Positions 15,414 through 26,800 are shown, counted from the stretch's first letter. The stretch: DNA of 64,000 bases from Mariniphaga sp040772505 (GCA_040772505.1 JAXGYA010000002.1:1-64000); one strand, 5' to 3'. Numbers and translations: made by a program. The notes: generated by a model not told the origin, from the sequence alone.

Positions 15414-16961
15414 TTATTCAAAATACTTTGCCCCTCTTACATTTTTGTGTTCAGGCAAAGTTTTTTCTATCTCTTCTGTTGTGGTTTGCCCGGTCATGTT
15501 GTTTTTCAGGATATTTGAGATAAAACCATAAGAATAGTTTTCGTATTCGATAGCCATAGAGCAGGCTTTGTCAAATACTTCCGGGTCAGTTTTTCTTCTC
15601 AGGCTAAACAGTCCGTCACAACTGCGGTAAAGTTGTTCGGGGTATTTATCCTGATTAAAAATATGCTCTGTAAGTTTGCCTAATACAGGGGAATACCGCC
15701 TTGCCATTTTAATGTAGTATTCCGGGCTCCTGTCAAGATAATGCTGGTGATGGGAACAGAGATGTTCTTTGACTGTGGTATAACGGCCTTTGCTAAAGCT
15801 GCGCCGGTGTACGGCTATTTGTTCCCCTTTTGCATATATGTACACCATTGAGCGGGTAAAAATAAATTTTACTTTTTGACCGATATAGGTGTAAGGAACG
15901 CTATAGTAATGTTTGTCGCAATACAGGAAAACGTAATTGTTTTTGTCTACGGTCAGCTCTGTAGAATATTTGATTTCAAACCGGTTTAACGGCAGTGGCT
16001 TAAGCAGGGGTTTTTCATCGGAAATAAATTTTTCCTGCCGGCAGTAGTCTTTTTGCTGCATCCGTGTTTGGTTATGTGCCAGTATTTTTTCTTTAACTGC
16101 CTGGTTAAGCGAATGGATATCAAAAAACTGCCGGTTCCGCAGCTGGGCATATACCCGGCTGTAAACCAGTTTGACCTGGTTCTCGACCAAAGCCTTATCC
16201 CTGGGTTTTCGGACACGGGCAGGCGTTACCGTGGTATTGTAATGGTTGGCTAAGTCTTCAAGCAATTTATTGATGCCGGGTTCATATTTGTCCGATTTTA
16301 CAACGGCTGATTTTAAGTTATCCGGGACCAGTGTTTGGGGAACACCGCCTAAGTCATGCAGGCAACAAGTAAGTGCATAAACAAAATCCTGGATGGTTTG
16401 GCTTTCTACCGCCATTGCAAAACAGTAATCGGAATACGGAAGACAGGCTACAAACACCTCACATTCGATGATTTCGCCTGTTTCACGATTAATGTAGGAA
16501 AGCTTTTTACCTGCATAATCAATGTATAATTTATCTCCGGGTTGGTGTTCCAGTACCATCGTGGGATTCTTTGCTATAAGATATTGTGACAGGTGATAGC
16601 AAAACTGGGTATAACGGTAGCCATCGGGATGAGCCTGAATGTACTCATTCCATAATAACTGCCGGGTAACCCCGGTCTTTTTTAACTCGCTTGCATAATA
16701 AGAGAGATTGTTTTTCAGGTTTTCATACCGCGTATCCTTATATGAAGGGTTCCCCGAAAAAAGTTTTCCTTCCAATACCGGCTCATCAAGCGATAGAAGC
16801 GATTTAGAATTAAGCTCTCCGCTCTCAATCTTTTGAATGTAGGCTTTTACTGTGTTTTTACTCATACCCAGCTTTCGGGCAATTGCTTTCTTAGCAACTC
16901 CCTGCTCATACAGCCGGATTAATTGTTTGACTTGACTCATTCGTTTTGGTTTTCCTGCCAT
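15414..16961 (-). CDS. istA: IS21 transposase IstA
   Basis: 515 aa. An N-terminal HTH (residues 5-40, KQLIRLYEQGVAKKAIARKL) is followed by an rve integrase core. The DDE residues are visible as KLYIDYAGKK (first Asp), LVPDNLKSAVVK (second Asp) and RPRDKALVENQVKL (Glu). The C-terminal beta-barrel domain follows (KYSTELTVDKNNYVFL). The length is standard for IstA. It cuts and joins the element ends, acting on the end repeats at 14584-14624 and 17015-17213. Confidence 0.95.
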   Translation of the reverse strand: MAGKPKRMSQVKQLIRLYEQGVAKKAIARKLGMSKNTVKAYIQKIESGELNSKSLLSLDEPVLEGKLFSGNPSYKDTRYENLKNNLSYYASELKKTGVTRQLLWNEYIQAHPDGYRYTQFCYHLSQYLIAKNPTMVLEHQPGDKLYIDYAGKKLSYINRETGEIIECEVFVACLPYSDYCFAMAVESQTIQDFVYALTCCLHDLGGVPQTLVPDNLKSAVVKSDKYEPGINKLLEDLANHYNTTVTPARVRKPRDKALVENQVKLVYSRVYAQLRNRQFFDIHSLNQAVKEKILAHNQTRMQQKDYCRQEKFISDEKPLLKPLPLNRFEIKYSTELTVDKNNYVFLYCDKHYYSVPYTYIGQKVKFIFTRSMVYIYAKGEQIAVHRRSFSKGRYTTVKEHLCSHHQHYLDRSPEYYIKMARRYSPVLGKLTEHIFNQDKYPEQLYRSCDGLFSLRRKTDPEVFDKACSMAIEYENYSYGFISNILKNNMTGQTTTEEIEKTLPEHKNVRGAKYFE

Positions 16962-17276
16962 TTAAATTTTCTGTTGTGGTTTAAAAACCACGAATTAAAA
17001 CCAAAACTGCGAGAGGGGTCAGTTTACTCCGGAATTGATACGCGCGCACCCCAAATTTTTATCATTAGGGGGTCAGCTTTCTCCGAAATATAACCGCGCC
17101 GCGGCCCCCTTCAACAATAAAAAGGGGTCAGTATCAGCCGAAATGTCAGCATCTTTTTACCGTAAAAATTGATGTTTTTAGCTCCGAATCCGGGGGGTCA
17201 GCTTAGTCCGAAATATCCAACTTTAATGTAAAACCCGTTAAAACACAATTGAGCGTGAATTTTGATGATAACTACC

Positions 17277-17323
17277 CATGAAAAAAGGCAGCAGGAAAAT
17301 CATCCTACTGCCTTTTTTCATGG
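17277..17323. terminator. Strong bidirectional terminator
   Basis: CCATGAAAAAAGGCAG pairs with CTGCCTTTTTTCATGG around an inner AGGA/TCCT extension, giving A- and T-tracts on both arms. Outer CACAATTGAGC and GCTCAACTGTG can extend the stem. It separates the helicase gene (ends 17364, minus strand) from the IS21 insertion. Confidence 0.85.
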
Positions 17324-17363
17324 CTCAACTGTGCCTTAATTCCTAAATTGTTATACACCGTTA

Positions 17364-20300
17364 TTATAATTTCCTAATCATTCGTTTATGTTTATTTTTT
17401 AAAACTGATGGATCTATCATATAAATTTTGTCAAATAATTTCACTTTTTCTTCAAGTGTCATATTTACAGCATCTGGATTTGAACACCACCAGAGATAAA
17501 ATTCTAGGGGTTGACTGTAATATGGAACAACAGCCTGAACAGGTTCGTCATAGCCCTTAAAATGTATTCGTGCCTTTAACCCTAATGCATCTCTAAAATA
17601 TTCAGGGTGAAATACTCTTAATTTTGAAATAAGAATGTCAAAAACTTCTTTGTGAATTTTGAAGCCTTTTTCTTTCCTTATAATGTCGAAAGTAACAGGA
17701 TCTTCACTAAGCCATTCAGAAACTTTCATTGTTCTTGTGTTTATCTTATTTTCGATCGTTAATAAGTTGTTTAGATAATAAAATTGTTCTTGATTTGGAT
17801 GAAAAATGTGAATATTTGTTTCTTCGCCCTCATTTTTCTGAATTTTATATTTAGTTAAATCTTTTTTTTTAAGATATTCAATTATATCAATATTATTAGC
17901 CTCTCCACCTTTGTACTTTTCTAAAAGAGAATCAACGTCTGATCCTAAGAAAAAATCTTCAATAAAATCCCAACGCTCTTCATTAGAAAAACTTCTTAAA
18001 AAGAAGTGGTCAAAAATTTGATTACTTAAATAATGTCTTTCTAATGTTTTACCAAGAAGGCTATTTGTATAGTTCGGGTTGTTATAATCACGAGCAATTC
18101 TAGTCGGATCATTTATACGCACAAAAACCATTGGGTTTTCTCCACCTTTAATTTCAAATGTACCTAATTCGAGCATTTCAAGAAAGTAACCAAGCCTGAC
18201 ATAATTAATGGCATTTATCTCTTTATTTGTTACATACCTCTCAACAGTATTACTATCAACCTTGCCAAATAGTTTGTCAAGGCGATTTAATAATGATTTA
18301 AAACTTGCAAGGTATTGTGTGCTGAATACTCGATATTCAAATCCATCAATACCCCTTCTTAATTGTAAGAAAGCATTTGGTTCTATAACGCCTGGCTGAG
18401 TTAAACGACCAGAATAAGTTGATAAAATGAATTTGCTTAATTTCTCAGCTTTCTCATTATCTTGTAATACATTATCTAATTTTTCTTGAAAGTCTTCTTG
18501 TTTGAAAAACCCTTCGTTATTAGCTAATATAATCTGAACAGAATTAAGGAAATCTTGCAATGAATTAAAAACTGATCTGTAGTTATCAAGACGCTCAAAT
18601 GACATTTTTAATTGAGGTATAAGTTCAATGTTCTCACCCTTTAGAAGTTTGCCAGTATAAAATTCTCTTTTCAATAATGGGAAACTCTTATTAACAAAAT
18701 GATCATACCAAAGTTTATCAAGATCAATTTCTAAAATATAATAACCATTACCCATAGAGTGAATAATATTGTATGATTTTGAATATTTGTTTGGAATAAT
18801 ATTTAAATGCTGTTCGGATATACGCGCAAAGACTTTAACAAAGAGTTTTTTGGGTCTAGCTATTATAACGTTAAATCTATTTTTTGCTAAATAATCTTTC
18901 TCAATCATCATTAAGGCGGTTAGTACTTTTTGATCAAGATCAAGAGCATTTTCAAAAATATGGCCGAAATCATCAACCGAAAGCAATAGGTTTCTTGCTT
19001 GATTGTTCTTTAGATATGATTTGTGTAGTTTTTTTAACACTTCCTTTATTTGGTATTGCCTTAGTGCAGACATCCCGTGTAATGCTTTTGTAAAACGTTG
19101 GTCTTGAGAAGAATAATTTAATGCAGCAAACCCTCTAATTTCTGGTTTACGAGCAACTCTGCCAATCTCTTGAACATAGTCAGGCAATAACCCTGATGGT
19201 GCATGATGATATACAACCTGAATGTCAGAAATATCTACTCCCATACCGAATGCCTTGGTAGAGATCATAATATTTTTCTCACCACTCTTAAATTGCCTAT
19301 AAGCAAACTCTTTATTAAGGGAATCTAACGAGCCATAATAACCTGTTGCAATATCAAGTTGATTTGCACTAAGTTGGTCAATTATTTGTCGAATGTGTCT
19401 AGTATAGGGAGTATACACTAGTGTTTTTAAATCCAAATTATTGATCTTTTTAATAAATTCTATTGTTTGGCTTGTTTTACTTGATTCATAGTTTCTAGAA
19501 AATTTTTCATAATTGTTAACAATAAACTCAATATCACTTCTTTTTACTTTACCGATGAATATATGGGGGTTATGCATTACTAAGCTATCAATGCTATCAA
19601 AAACCATATCATTAGCGCCCCCATAAATTGCTGTAGCAGTAACAGCAACCATTGGAAAACTAAATTTGTCTTTATTGTATTTCCTTATTTTTCTAATATG
19701 ATTACCCAAAAACCAATAATCCACCCTAAAGTCTCGCCCCCAAGTGGTTATAAGATGCGCTTCGTCAATAACTAATAAACCTAATTTTCTGAATCCAATA
19801 AAATGGGTTATATCATAAGATAGAAGCAACTCAGGGGACATATAAAGAATATCAATGTCACCGTTTTTACAGCTTTCTATTACCCTATCTCTGTCGATCA
19901 AACTCAATTCGCTATTAATATATGCAACCTTGTCATATTGTCTATCTTTAATAATTGCGTTTACTTGATCTTTCATCAAGGCTATTAGTGGCGAAACCAC
20001 AATGGTAACATCCCCTTTTTCTGATACATAAAAAGCGGGAAGTTGAAATAATAAAGATTTTCCTGATCCTGTTGGTGCTGTTAAGAATAGATCTCGACAA
20101 GGTTCATTGTTTTTTGAATTCTCATATTCATTAATTATTATATCTACGAGATTACCTTGTGATACTTCAGCTACTTCATTGCTAATATTTGGATTTTTAT
20201 AAATTGTTAAATTTCTAAAAGATGAATTCTCGCCCCAATATTTGAATAGAAGTTTTCTCGTTGTTTCATTAACAATGTAATCTGATTTAATAGATTGTTC

Positions 20301-21041
20301 TTCAAGCAAATATAGTGTGCCGCCAAAAACATTCATTAAAGAATTTAATTTTTTTAAATTTTCATAAATTTCTTTATTCATAGGTTGTTTGCTAAAATAT
20401 TTTACAACAGCTTCTTTTTTGAAGTCATTATTTTTAATACAATCGTTTATGAAAAAGTCAATAGAGTAAGGATCAGAACCAACATCAATAAATTCAAGGT
20501 TTTCATTCCTTGAAAAATTTAATTCTTTTTCTTTTTCGAAAATATCTATCGAATTAAATGAGTCTAATGGTGTTTTAATAGAGTAGTAATACAAGCCATT
20601 ATTTGCAATCTGTTCTGCCTGATAAATAGGAAGTTTCTCTGGTCGATATTCTATATTTTCTTTCTGTTCAGTTTCTAAGTATAAGTTTTTTTTAATTGGG
20701 TATAATTGACGAAGGTTGTCTTTTATTATTACAATTCTGTCAATGAAGAAAGTTGGGTCTATATAATTAATTAAATAACTAAATTGTGGAAATGATATAA
20801 GATGAAAATCTTTGTTAATATTAAGGATTGTGAATAATTTTGAAAACCATTCTTTATTAAATACTTGCTCGTCACTTTCAATATTAAATGTATCAATATC
20901 TGAGAGTTTATCTGCAAATTTATTAATATCTACAAGCGACGATTGACCTAATAAGACAAATATTTGATTAGGCTTTGTACTTTCATATTTATAAATCCTA
21001 TCAGATATTAATTCTGTATAATATTCATTAATAGTTATCAT
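17364..21041 (-). CDS. Large RecQ-like superfamily 2 helicase with unknown flanking domains
   Basis: 1225 aa. The helicase core spans about 300-640: motif I TAPTGSGKSLLFQLPAF (about 319-335), Ia VVSPLIALMKDQV, II VIDEAHLITTWGRDFR, III VAVTATA, V MISTKAFGMGVDIS and VI QEIGRVARKPE. Order and wording match RecQ helicases, which are usually 500-700 aa. The N-terminal 300 and C-terminal 580 residues are not recognised, and no RQC zinc cluster or HRDC domain is apparent. The gene is strongly AT-rich compared with neighbours, has 328 bp gene-free upstream, a strong terminator downstream and an IS21 beyond it. DNA unwinding is clear; a phage-defence role is only inference from size, solitude and composition. 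Confidence 0.8.
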   Translation of the reverse strand: MITINEYYTELISDRIYKYESTKPNQIFVLLGQSSLVDINKFADKLSDIDTFNIESDEQVFNKEWFSKLFTILNINKDFHLISFPQFSYLINYIDPTFFIDRIVIIKDNLRQLYPIKKNLYLETEQKENIEYRPEKLPIYQAEQIANNGLYYYSIKTPLDSFNSIDIFEKEKELNFSRNENLEFIDVGSDPYSIDFFINDCIKNNDFKKEAVVKYFSKQPMNKEIYENLKKLNSLMNVFGGTLYLLEEQSIKSDYIVNETTRKLLFKYWGENSSFRNLTIYKNPNISNEVAEVSQGNLVDIIINEYENSKNNEPCRDLFLTAPTGSGKSLLFQLPAFYVSEKGDVTIVVSPLIALMKDQVNAIIKDRQYDKVAYINSELSLIDRDRVIESCKNGDIDILYMSPELLLSYDITHFIGFRKLGLLVIDEAHLITTWGRDFRVDYWFLGNHIRKIRKYNKDKFSFPMVAVTATAIYGGANDMVFDSIDSLVMHNPHIFIGKVKRSDIEFIVNNYEKFSRNYESSKTSQTIEFIKKINNLDLKTLVYTPYTRHIRQIIDQLSANQLDIATGYYGSLDSLNKEFAYRQFKSGEKNIMISTKAFGMGVDISDIQVVYHHAPSGLLPDYVQEIGRVARKPEIRGFAALNYSSQDQRFTKALHGMSALRQYQIKEVLKKLHKSYLKNNQARNLLLSVDDFGHIFENALDLDQKVLTALMMIEKDYLAKNRFNVIIARPKKLFVKVFARISEQHLNIIPNKYSKSYNIIHSMGNGYYILEIDLDKLWYDHFVNKSFPLLKREFYTGKLLKGENIELIPQLKMSFERLDNYRSVFNSLQDFLNSVQIILANNEGFFKQEDFQEKLDNVLQDNEKAEKLSKFILSTYSGRLTQPGVIEPNAFLQLRRGIDGFEYRVFSTQYLASFKSLLNRLDKLFGKVDSNTVERYVTNKEINAINYVRLGYFLEMLELGTFEIKGGENPMVFVRINDPTRIARDYNNPNYTNSLLGKTLERHYLSNQIFDHFFLRSFSNEERWDFIEDFFLGSDVDSLLEKYKGGEANNIDIIEYLKKKDLTKYKIQKNEGEETNIHIFHPNQEQFYYLNNLLTIENKINTRTMKVSEWLSEDPVTFDIIRKEKGFKIHKEVFDILISKLRVFHPEYFRDALGLKARIHFKGYDEPVQAVVPYYSQPLEFYLWWCSNPDAVNMTLEEKVKLFDKIYMIDPSVLKNKHKRMIRKL

Positions 21042-21369
21042 AATATTGTTATTTAATTGTTGATTAGGTCTTTATAATGGTGCATAACTTATACATAAAC
21101 ACACCCCGCATTATTTGCAAAAATCAGTTTAAATCACTGTTCATTAAAAACTTATCAGCTTATAATTATTTATAAATATTCACAAACGGTTCCCGGCAGG
21201 CGCTAATTTACTTAAATCAGCCTAAAACACAACCTGTTTTTGACGATTAATTTTTATGCCAAAATTTATCGGTGTTTACCCTGTAAATATTCCATTTTAA
21301 AAACCAAAACGACCGAACTGTGTTTAACTTGAAACATTTCATTTAAAAACTTTTAACTGACAAGATAAT
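21042..21369. other. Gene-free divergent intergenic region
   Basis: 328 bp between the divergent helicase and b561-like genes. It is AT-rich near the helicase start and contains a few A/T runs. No tRNA, clear promoter match, strong hairpin or gene is seen. Confidence 0.4.
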
Positions 21370-21810
21370 ATGTACATAGGATTACTTCATACGCATAACT
21401 TGTTTCGCTGGCTGGTATTTATTGCTTTAATACTGGCTTTAATATTCTCAATTATTGGCTGGGCAGGCAATAAGAGCTGGACTAAGCGAAACAGAATTGC
21501 CGGATTGGCGCTTACAATTTCCATGGATATTCAATTTTTATTAGGGCTTGTTTTATATGCATTTGTGAGTCCGTTGACAAAAGCCGCTTTTGCTGATTTT
21601 GGCGCTGCCATGAAAAACTCAGAGCTGAGATTTTATGCAGTAGAGCATATTCTTCTTATGCTAATTGCGCTTATTTTTGTTCATATCGGCTGGTCGAAAG
21701 CAAAAAATGCGACAGAATCACGGAAAAAACACCGCGCTGCCACTATATGGTTTGGTTCAGCTTTTCTGCTTGTGATTGCCGGAATCCCTTGGGACAGAGC
21801 CCTTATCTGA
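21370..21810 (+). CDS. Four-helix membrane protein, cytochrome b561-like
   Basis: 146 aa with four membrane segments at about 13-32, 47-68, 90-110 and 123-143. Histidines occur at 8 and 10 (LLHTHNLFRW) before the first helix, and in VEHILLMLIALIFVHIGW in the third. The pattern is that of small membrane proteins of Bacteroidota labelled cytochrome B or b561-like; heme binding is plausible but not shown. Monocistronic between divergent and convergent neighbours. Confidence 0.6.
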   Translation: MYIGLLHTHNLFRWLVFIALILALIFSIIGWAGNKSWTKRNRIAGLALTISMDIQFLLGLVLYAFVSPLTKAAFADFGAAMKNSELRFYAVEHILLMLIALIFVHIGWSKAKNATESRKKHRAATIWFGSAFLLVIAGIPWDRALI

Positions 21811-21872
21811 AAATTAGCCGGCAAATTGTCTCTTTTTGGTTGCTTTTTACAAATAATCTGGCTCTTTGAGCT

Positions 21873-23672
21873 TTACAAAGCATTATGATTGTTGTTTTTC
21901 CCTGCTGAATAGATAGCTGAGATCAGGTGCTGGTACTTAACAGAAATCATATTCCGGCGGAGTTTCAGGGTGGGGGAAAGTTCTCCGCTTGCAGGAGTCC
22001 ATTCTTCACAAACCAGGCGTATCCTGCTGATATTTTCGTGAGAGCCCAATGTTTTATTGATGATATCCACCTCATTTTGAATCTTTTCAACAACCTCCGG
22101 AATCTGAATCAGCTCTTTGTTGTTTTCAAAACTTATTTTATGCTCTGCGCACCATTTGTGCAGCAACGGGAAATTGGGAGAAATCAGGGCACTTGCAAAT
22201 TTCTCATTGGCGCCGACTACCATTGCCTGCTCAATGAAGTTTGAAGCTTTAAGCTTATTTTCAATCATCTGAGGCGCAATATATTTTCCACCGGAAAGTT
22301 TGAAAATTTCCTTTTTACGGTCAGTAATTTTAAGGTATTTGCCATCTTCAAGAAACCCGATATCACCTGTGTGAAACCAGCCGTTGCTGTCAATCACTTC
22401 AGCAGTCAGCTCCGGAGCTTTATAGTACCCCATCATCACGCCGGGTCCTTTACACAGAATTTCCCCATCTCTTGCAATTTTCACTTCAAATCCCTCAAGA
22501 ATGGGACCGACAGTGCCAATTTTCATCTCACCACTTAACGGATTGTTCACTGCTATCACCGGTGAAGTTTCAGTCAGCCCATACCCTTCCAGATTATACA
22601 TGCCAGCCATGCCGAGCACCCGGGCTATCCGGGGCTGCAAAGAAGCACCGCCCGAAACAATGTAAACGATGTTTCCGCCTAATGCTTCCCGCCATTTGGA
22701 ATATACCAGTTTATCCGCAATTTTAATTTTTAGCTTAAGAAACGGACTAAATTTCTTATTGTATTCAAAATGCCTTGTCAGGCGAATTGCCCAGAAATAA
22801 ATTACCCTGGATATTGCCGAGAGCTCTTTCCCTTTGGAAACAAATCCGTCGAAAACTTTTTCAAGCAGCCGCGGCACCGAGTTAAACATGTATGGTTTTA
22901 TCTCCTTGATTGCAGAAACAATCTGTGCCAGATTGCCTACATAGTAAACTCCCATGCCTTTATATTGAAAATGATAGTTTACGCTGCGTTCATACACATG
23001 ACACAAAGGCAAAAAACTGATAACATGGTGGTCTTTGCCTAAATTGTGCATTTTGGAATGGGACACGAAATTGGATACCAGGTTTTTTTGTGAAAGCATA
23101 ACGCCTTTGGGAACTCCGGTGGTGCCGGAAGTGTAGATAATCGTTGCCAAATCCTCCGGTGTAATGGATGACTTTATCTCTTCAAGCTTATCCCTGAATT
23201 TCTCCATTTCTAACTCACCCAACTTCAGGATTTCACTAAAGTGCTTTGCTTCCTCAACTTCTTCAAAAGTGTAAATGTCCTGAGCTTCAGGCAACATACG
23301 TACAATTGGGACCAGCTTCTCATAGAGTTTTGCATCACCGGCAATGACTAATTTTGTTTCTGAATGCTCCAGAATATATTTATACTCATCTTTACCAATT
23401 GTCGGATAAACGGGAACGTGAACGGCACCAATCATTGAAATACCCATGTCGGCAAAATTCCATTCCGGCCGGTTTGTTGTAACTGTGGCGATTTTATCTC
23501 CCCTTTTAATGCCCAAAGCAAGCAATCCTGTGGCAAATTGATGTGATTTTTCGTAATACTCTTTGGTTGAATAAACATACCATGCGCCATTTTTATAACC
23601 ACCGAGCGCATCTTTACGTGGAAACTTTTGCAACCAGTTGTCCAGAATGTCAAATGTACGTGTAACTGTCAT
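21873..23672 (-). CDS. Long-chain acyl-CoA synthetase (AMP-forming)
   Basis: 599 aa. The AMP-binding P-loop motif is TIIYTSGTTGVPKGVML (about 178-194). Other ANL-family motifs are GYGLTETSPVIAVN (A5), WFHTGDIGFLEDGKYLKI (A7/A8) and the C-terminal lysine region RKKEIFKLSGGKYIAPQ. It activates fatty acids to acyl-CoA with ATP at the membrane or cytosol. The length and order agree with FadD-type long-chain enzymes of Bacteroidota. It stands alone on the minus strand, 218 bp from the CcsBA gene. Confidence 0.9.
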   Translation of the reverse strand: MTVTRTFDILDNWLQKFPRKDALGGYKNGAWYVYSTKEYYEKSHQFATGLLALGIKRGDKIATVTTNRPEWNFADMGISMIGAVHVPVYPTIGKDEYKYILEHSETKLVIAGDAKLYEKLVPIVRMLPEAQDIYTFEEVEEAKHFSEILKLGELEMEKFRDKLEEIKSSITPEDLATIIYTSGTTGVPKGVMLSQKNLVSNFVSHSKMHNLGKDHHVISFLPLCHVYERSVNYHFQYKGMGVYYVGNLAQIVSAIKEIKPYMFNSVPRLLEKVFDGFVSKGKELSAISRVIYFWAIRLTRHFEYNKKFSPFLKLKIKIADKLVYSKWREALGGNIVYIVSGGASLQPRIARVLGMAGMYNLEGYGLTETSPVIAVNNPLSGEMKIGTVGPILEGFEVKIARDGEILCKGPGVMMGYYKAPELTAEVIDSNGWFHTGDIGFLEDGKYLKITDRKKEIFKLSGGKYIAPQMIENKLKASNFIEQAMVVGANEKFASALISPNFPLLHKWCAEHKISFENNKELIQIPEVVEKIQNEVDIINKTLGSHENISRIRLVCEEWTPASGELSPTLKLRRNMISVKYQHLISAIYSAGKNNNHNAL

Positions 23673-23890
23673 CTCAATTTTTCATTTTTTTAAAAAACGG
23701 ATAAATATACAAGTTTTAATATGGGGTAACTCCTCAAAATAGAGAAACTTGCCTGTGAGCGAGCTATTTGTATTCATTCTAAACAGAGACAATGCTCTGA
23801 TTAATAGAGATTTGATAACAAGAGCGTCGATTAAGCGAATTATATATTCTAAAAATGGACGATTTTCGGTCAATGAATATGAGAAAATTG

Positions 23891-26800
23891 CTAATTTTTT
23901 GCATATTTCAAATCTTTCAGATATGCCCAGATCATCAATCCGCCCAGCACAAGAATAATCACCGGCACTACAGGGCTCATTCCGCCGGCAACACCTTTCC
24001 CGTAGGAGTGTAAACCCGCCAAATAATAATTTACGCCAAAATATGTCATCAGCACAGAAGCAAACCCAATGATTGTGGCTAAATTAAAATTATAGGTACC
24101 TTTCAGTGCCGGAATCAATCGCATGTGTGCAATGAACGAATAAACCACAACTGAAATCAGCGCCCAGGTTTCCTTTGGGTCCCATCCCCAGTATCGTCCC
24201 CAGCTTTCGTTAGCCCACACGCCGCCAATAAAAGTTCCGAGGGTAAGGAAATATAGCCCGACAATCACCGACATTTCGTTGATGGTGGTTAGCTGGTTGA
24301 TGTAACTGCCAACCTTGTTTTCGTTCGTTTTTTGTCTGAAGACAATGAGTATAAGCACCAGTATTCCAAGAAAGGCGCTGAGTCCGAAAAAGCCGTAGCT
24401 TGCCGTAATGACGGAAACATGAATGGTGAGCCAGTAGGATTTAAGCACCGGCACCAAAGGTGTAATTTCCGGATTCATCCAACTCAAATGTGCAACAAAA
24501 AGTGAAATACCCGATAAGAATGAAGCAGTGCCAATTACCAGCGGATATTTTCTGCCGAAAATAACCCCCGCCAGCATAGCTGCCCATGCCACATAAACCA
24601 CGCTTTCATATCCGTTGCTCCAGGGTGCGCGTCCGGAGATGTACCAGCGCAGTATGATACCCCCGGTGTGCACTGTGAACAGTGCAAGAATGGTAATGAA
24701 AAAAATCCATTTCAGGAAAGCGGGAAGTTGATTTTGCCGGAATATATTGACAAAAAGCACAAAAATCAGTAAAAATCCAAATAACAGATAGTAGGGGAAA
24801 ATGCGCTCAAAAGGATTTATCTTATTATACAACAACTCCGAATTTTTCAATCTTTCCGAAGGAATTAAATCACCTCCAAATTTTTTCTGAAAAGTTCCTG
24901 CTGCATGAAGTACCTCCAGCGCCTCTGCTGTATTCCCGTTATTAATGGACTGAATCAGCAGGTTAAATCCATTTTTTATAAATACTGAATCACCATCCGA
25001 GTACTCTAATGCGTTTTCTCCGGGTGAATACCAGGTATCTTCCTTTTGTGCGCGCGGGAAAATATTAAATAACCTCCCCTGGAAGACCATAAAACAGATA
25101 CTAACGCGCTCATCCAGATAGATATACTCGTTTTCCAGTTGATTCCGGAAAGCTGCAGGCTTGCGGAATGCTGCCTGAACTTTCTCTGACAAAAGATAAT
25201 GCCCCTGTCCGTCAAACAGCTGTTGAATTGTGGCATTCTTGCCGCTTAAACCAAGTTCGGCAGCCAGCACCTTGTCTCCCACACGAACTATCGGCAGGGT
25301 TTGCCAGATTTCAGGATGCACCATCATGCTCAGCACTACCTCATCGGCAGTTTTCCCGTATAATGTAGATTTACGTGATACTTTTCGCACGATTTCACTG
25401 CTCATGGTATTCATTGGTTTAATGCGTCCGTCGGCGCTTTGAACCCACAATGTGCCAAAAGCTTTGGCAATCTGCGGATCAATTGAAGGAATTCCTGCAC
25501 CAATTCCCGGCTGAGATGACGCACTGAATGAAAAGCCAAAAATCAGCAATGCAGCAGCAGCCAGTTTTGCCGACTCTTTCTTGAGCCGCTTCACCAGACG
25601 CTGGAAATAGGAGTATTTGTTTATCAGCGAAAGTGCAAAACCCAGCCCCAACATAATATAGCTGATATATGAAATCCATGTTCCCCAAAAATCGTGATTA
25701 ACCGATAAAACTGTACCTTTTTCATCCTGGTCATAAGACGACTGAAAAAATTTGTACCCTTTATAAAATAAAGTGTTGTTCATAAATATGCGTGCTTCAC
25801 GTTCTAACCCTTCTGCTTCGTCAATAAGCACTACCTCAGATGCATAGGATGAAGGAGAGCCGGAACCGGGATAGCGCTCCAGTTCAAATTTTTTCAGGAA
25901 GAGCCTGAAAGGGAGCTGAATGGGCACTGCACCATAAGCAAGTTTAAGGGTTGTGTTTGCCAGCGGCACTTCTACAGTATCGGCAGCAACACCGGCATGC
26001 CCGAATACCGGAACAATCTGCTGGCGTACGCCGTCAGAGACTTCAACCATCACTGCCTGTTCATGTGTTTCATGGGCGCTTCTTACCGCCGTAAATACTG
26101 CTGAGGAATAAAAATCCCGTACCATCACTCTGAAATCATTAACAGTGTATAGAAACATCTTCTGAATTGCTATGGTATCACCACTCTGATATTCAATGCC
26201 TCCTTCATTTGTCATTGTACTTTCCTCCACCGGATACTGAGAAACCATAAACAACATTTCATCTTGCATGAAAAATTTCAGGGGCGTTTCTCTTTCCGAC
26301 TCAAACCCAACATCCATCCCGGGATATTCCATCACATCACCGCTGCTGAAAGTGTATGTTTGCATTCCCTGCCGGTCAGGAGCTGCAAAAACAAAATCCA
26401 GAACAGGTTCTCCTGACGATGAGGGAATTGCCTTACGCTCTGAGTGATAGATAAATCCTATTGTTTTCACTTTAATTTTCTGACCGTTAACGTTAAAGCC
26501 GGCATAAAACTGTCGGGGTGTGATTTCCGAAAAGTTCACGTTTTTCTCAACAATCTTCCCGTTGACACCTGCAAAAAAAGTTGCATCTGTGGATAGAATA
26601 AAGTCAGCGCTGTCGTTTTCGCGAATGTGCATGGTGCCCTCATAGCCAAACCAGCGGGTTATAGCAGCCCCCACAAGCATTACCAAAAATGCAACATGAA
26701 ACAATCCGATGGTAAAGCGCCGCTTGTTCAGCAGCTTGTAGGTAAACAGATTGCTAAGTAAATTCAGCCCAAACAACGCCCAAAGCGCTTCAAACCAGTG

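Larger units (their letters stand above)
14578..17219 (-). mobile_element. Complete IS21-family insertion sequence
   Basis: The ends read TGGATATTTCGG ... CCGAAATATCCA (12 bp perfect). Both flanks carry the 5-bp duplication ACTTT (14573-14577 and 17220-17224), which fixes the borders. The left end has two 20-bp repeats of TTTCGGTGATxTTGACCCCC (14584, 14605). The right end has four related repeats beginning GGGGTCAG (17015, 17069, 17124, 17194). Multiple internal end repeats for transposase binding are typical of IS21. Inside are istA and istB in the usual order. The intact duplication suggests a fairly recent insertion; both genes look intact. Confidence 0.93.
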
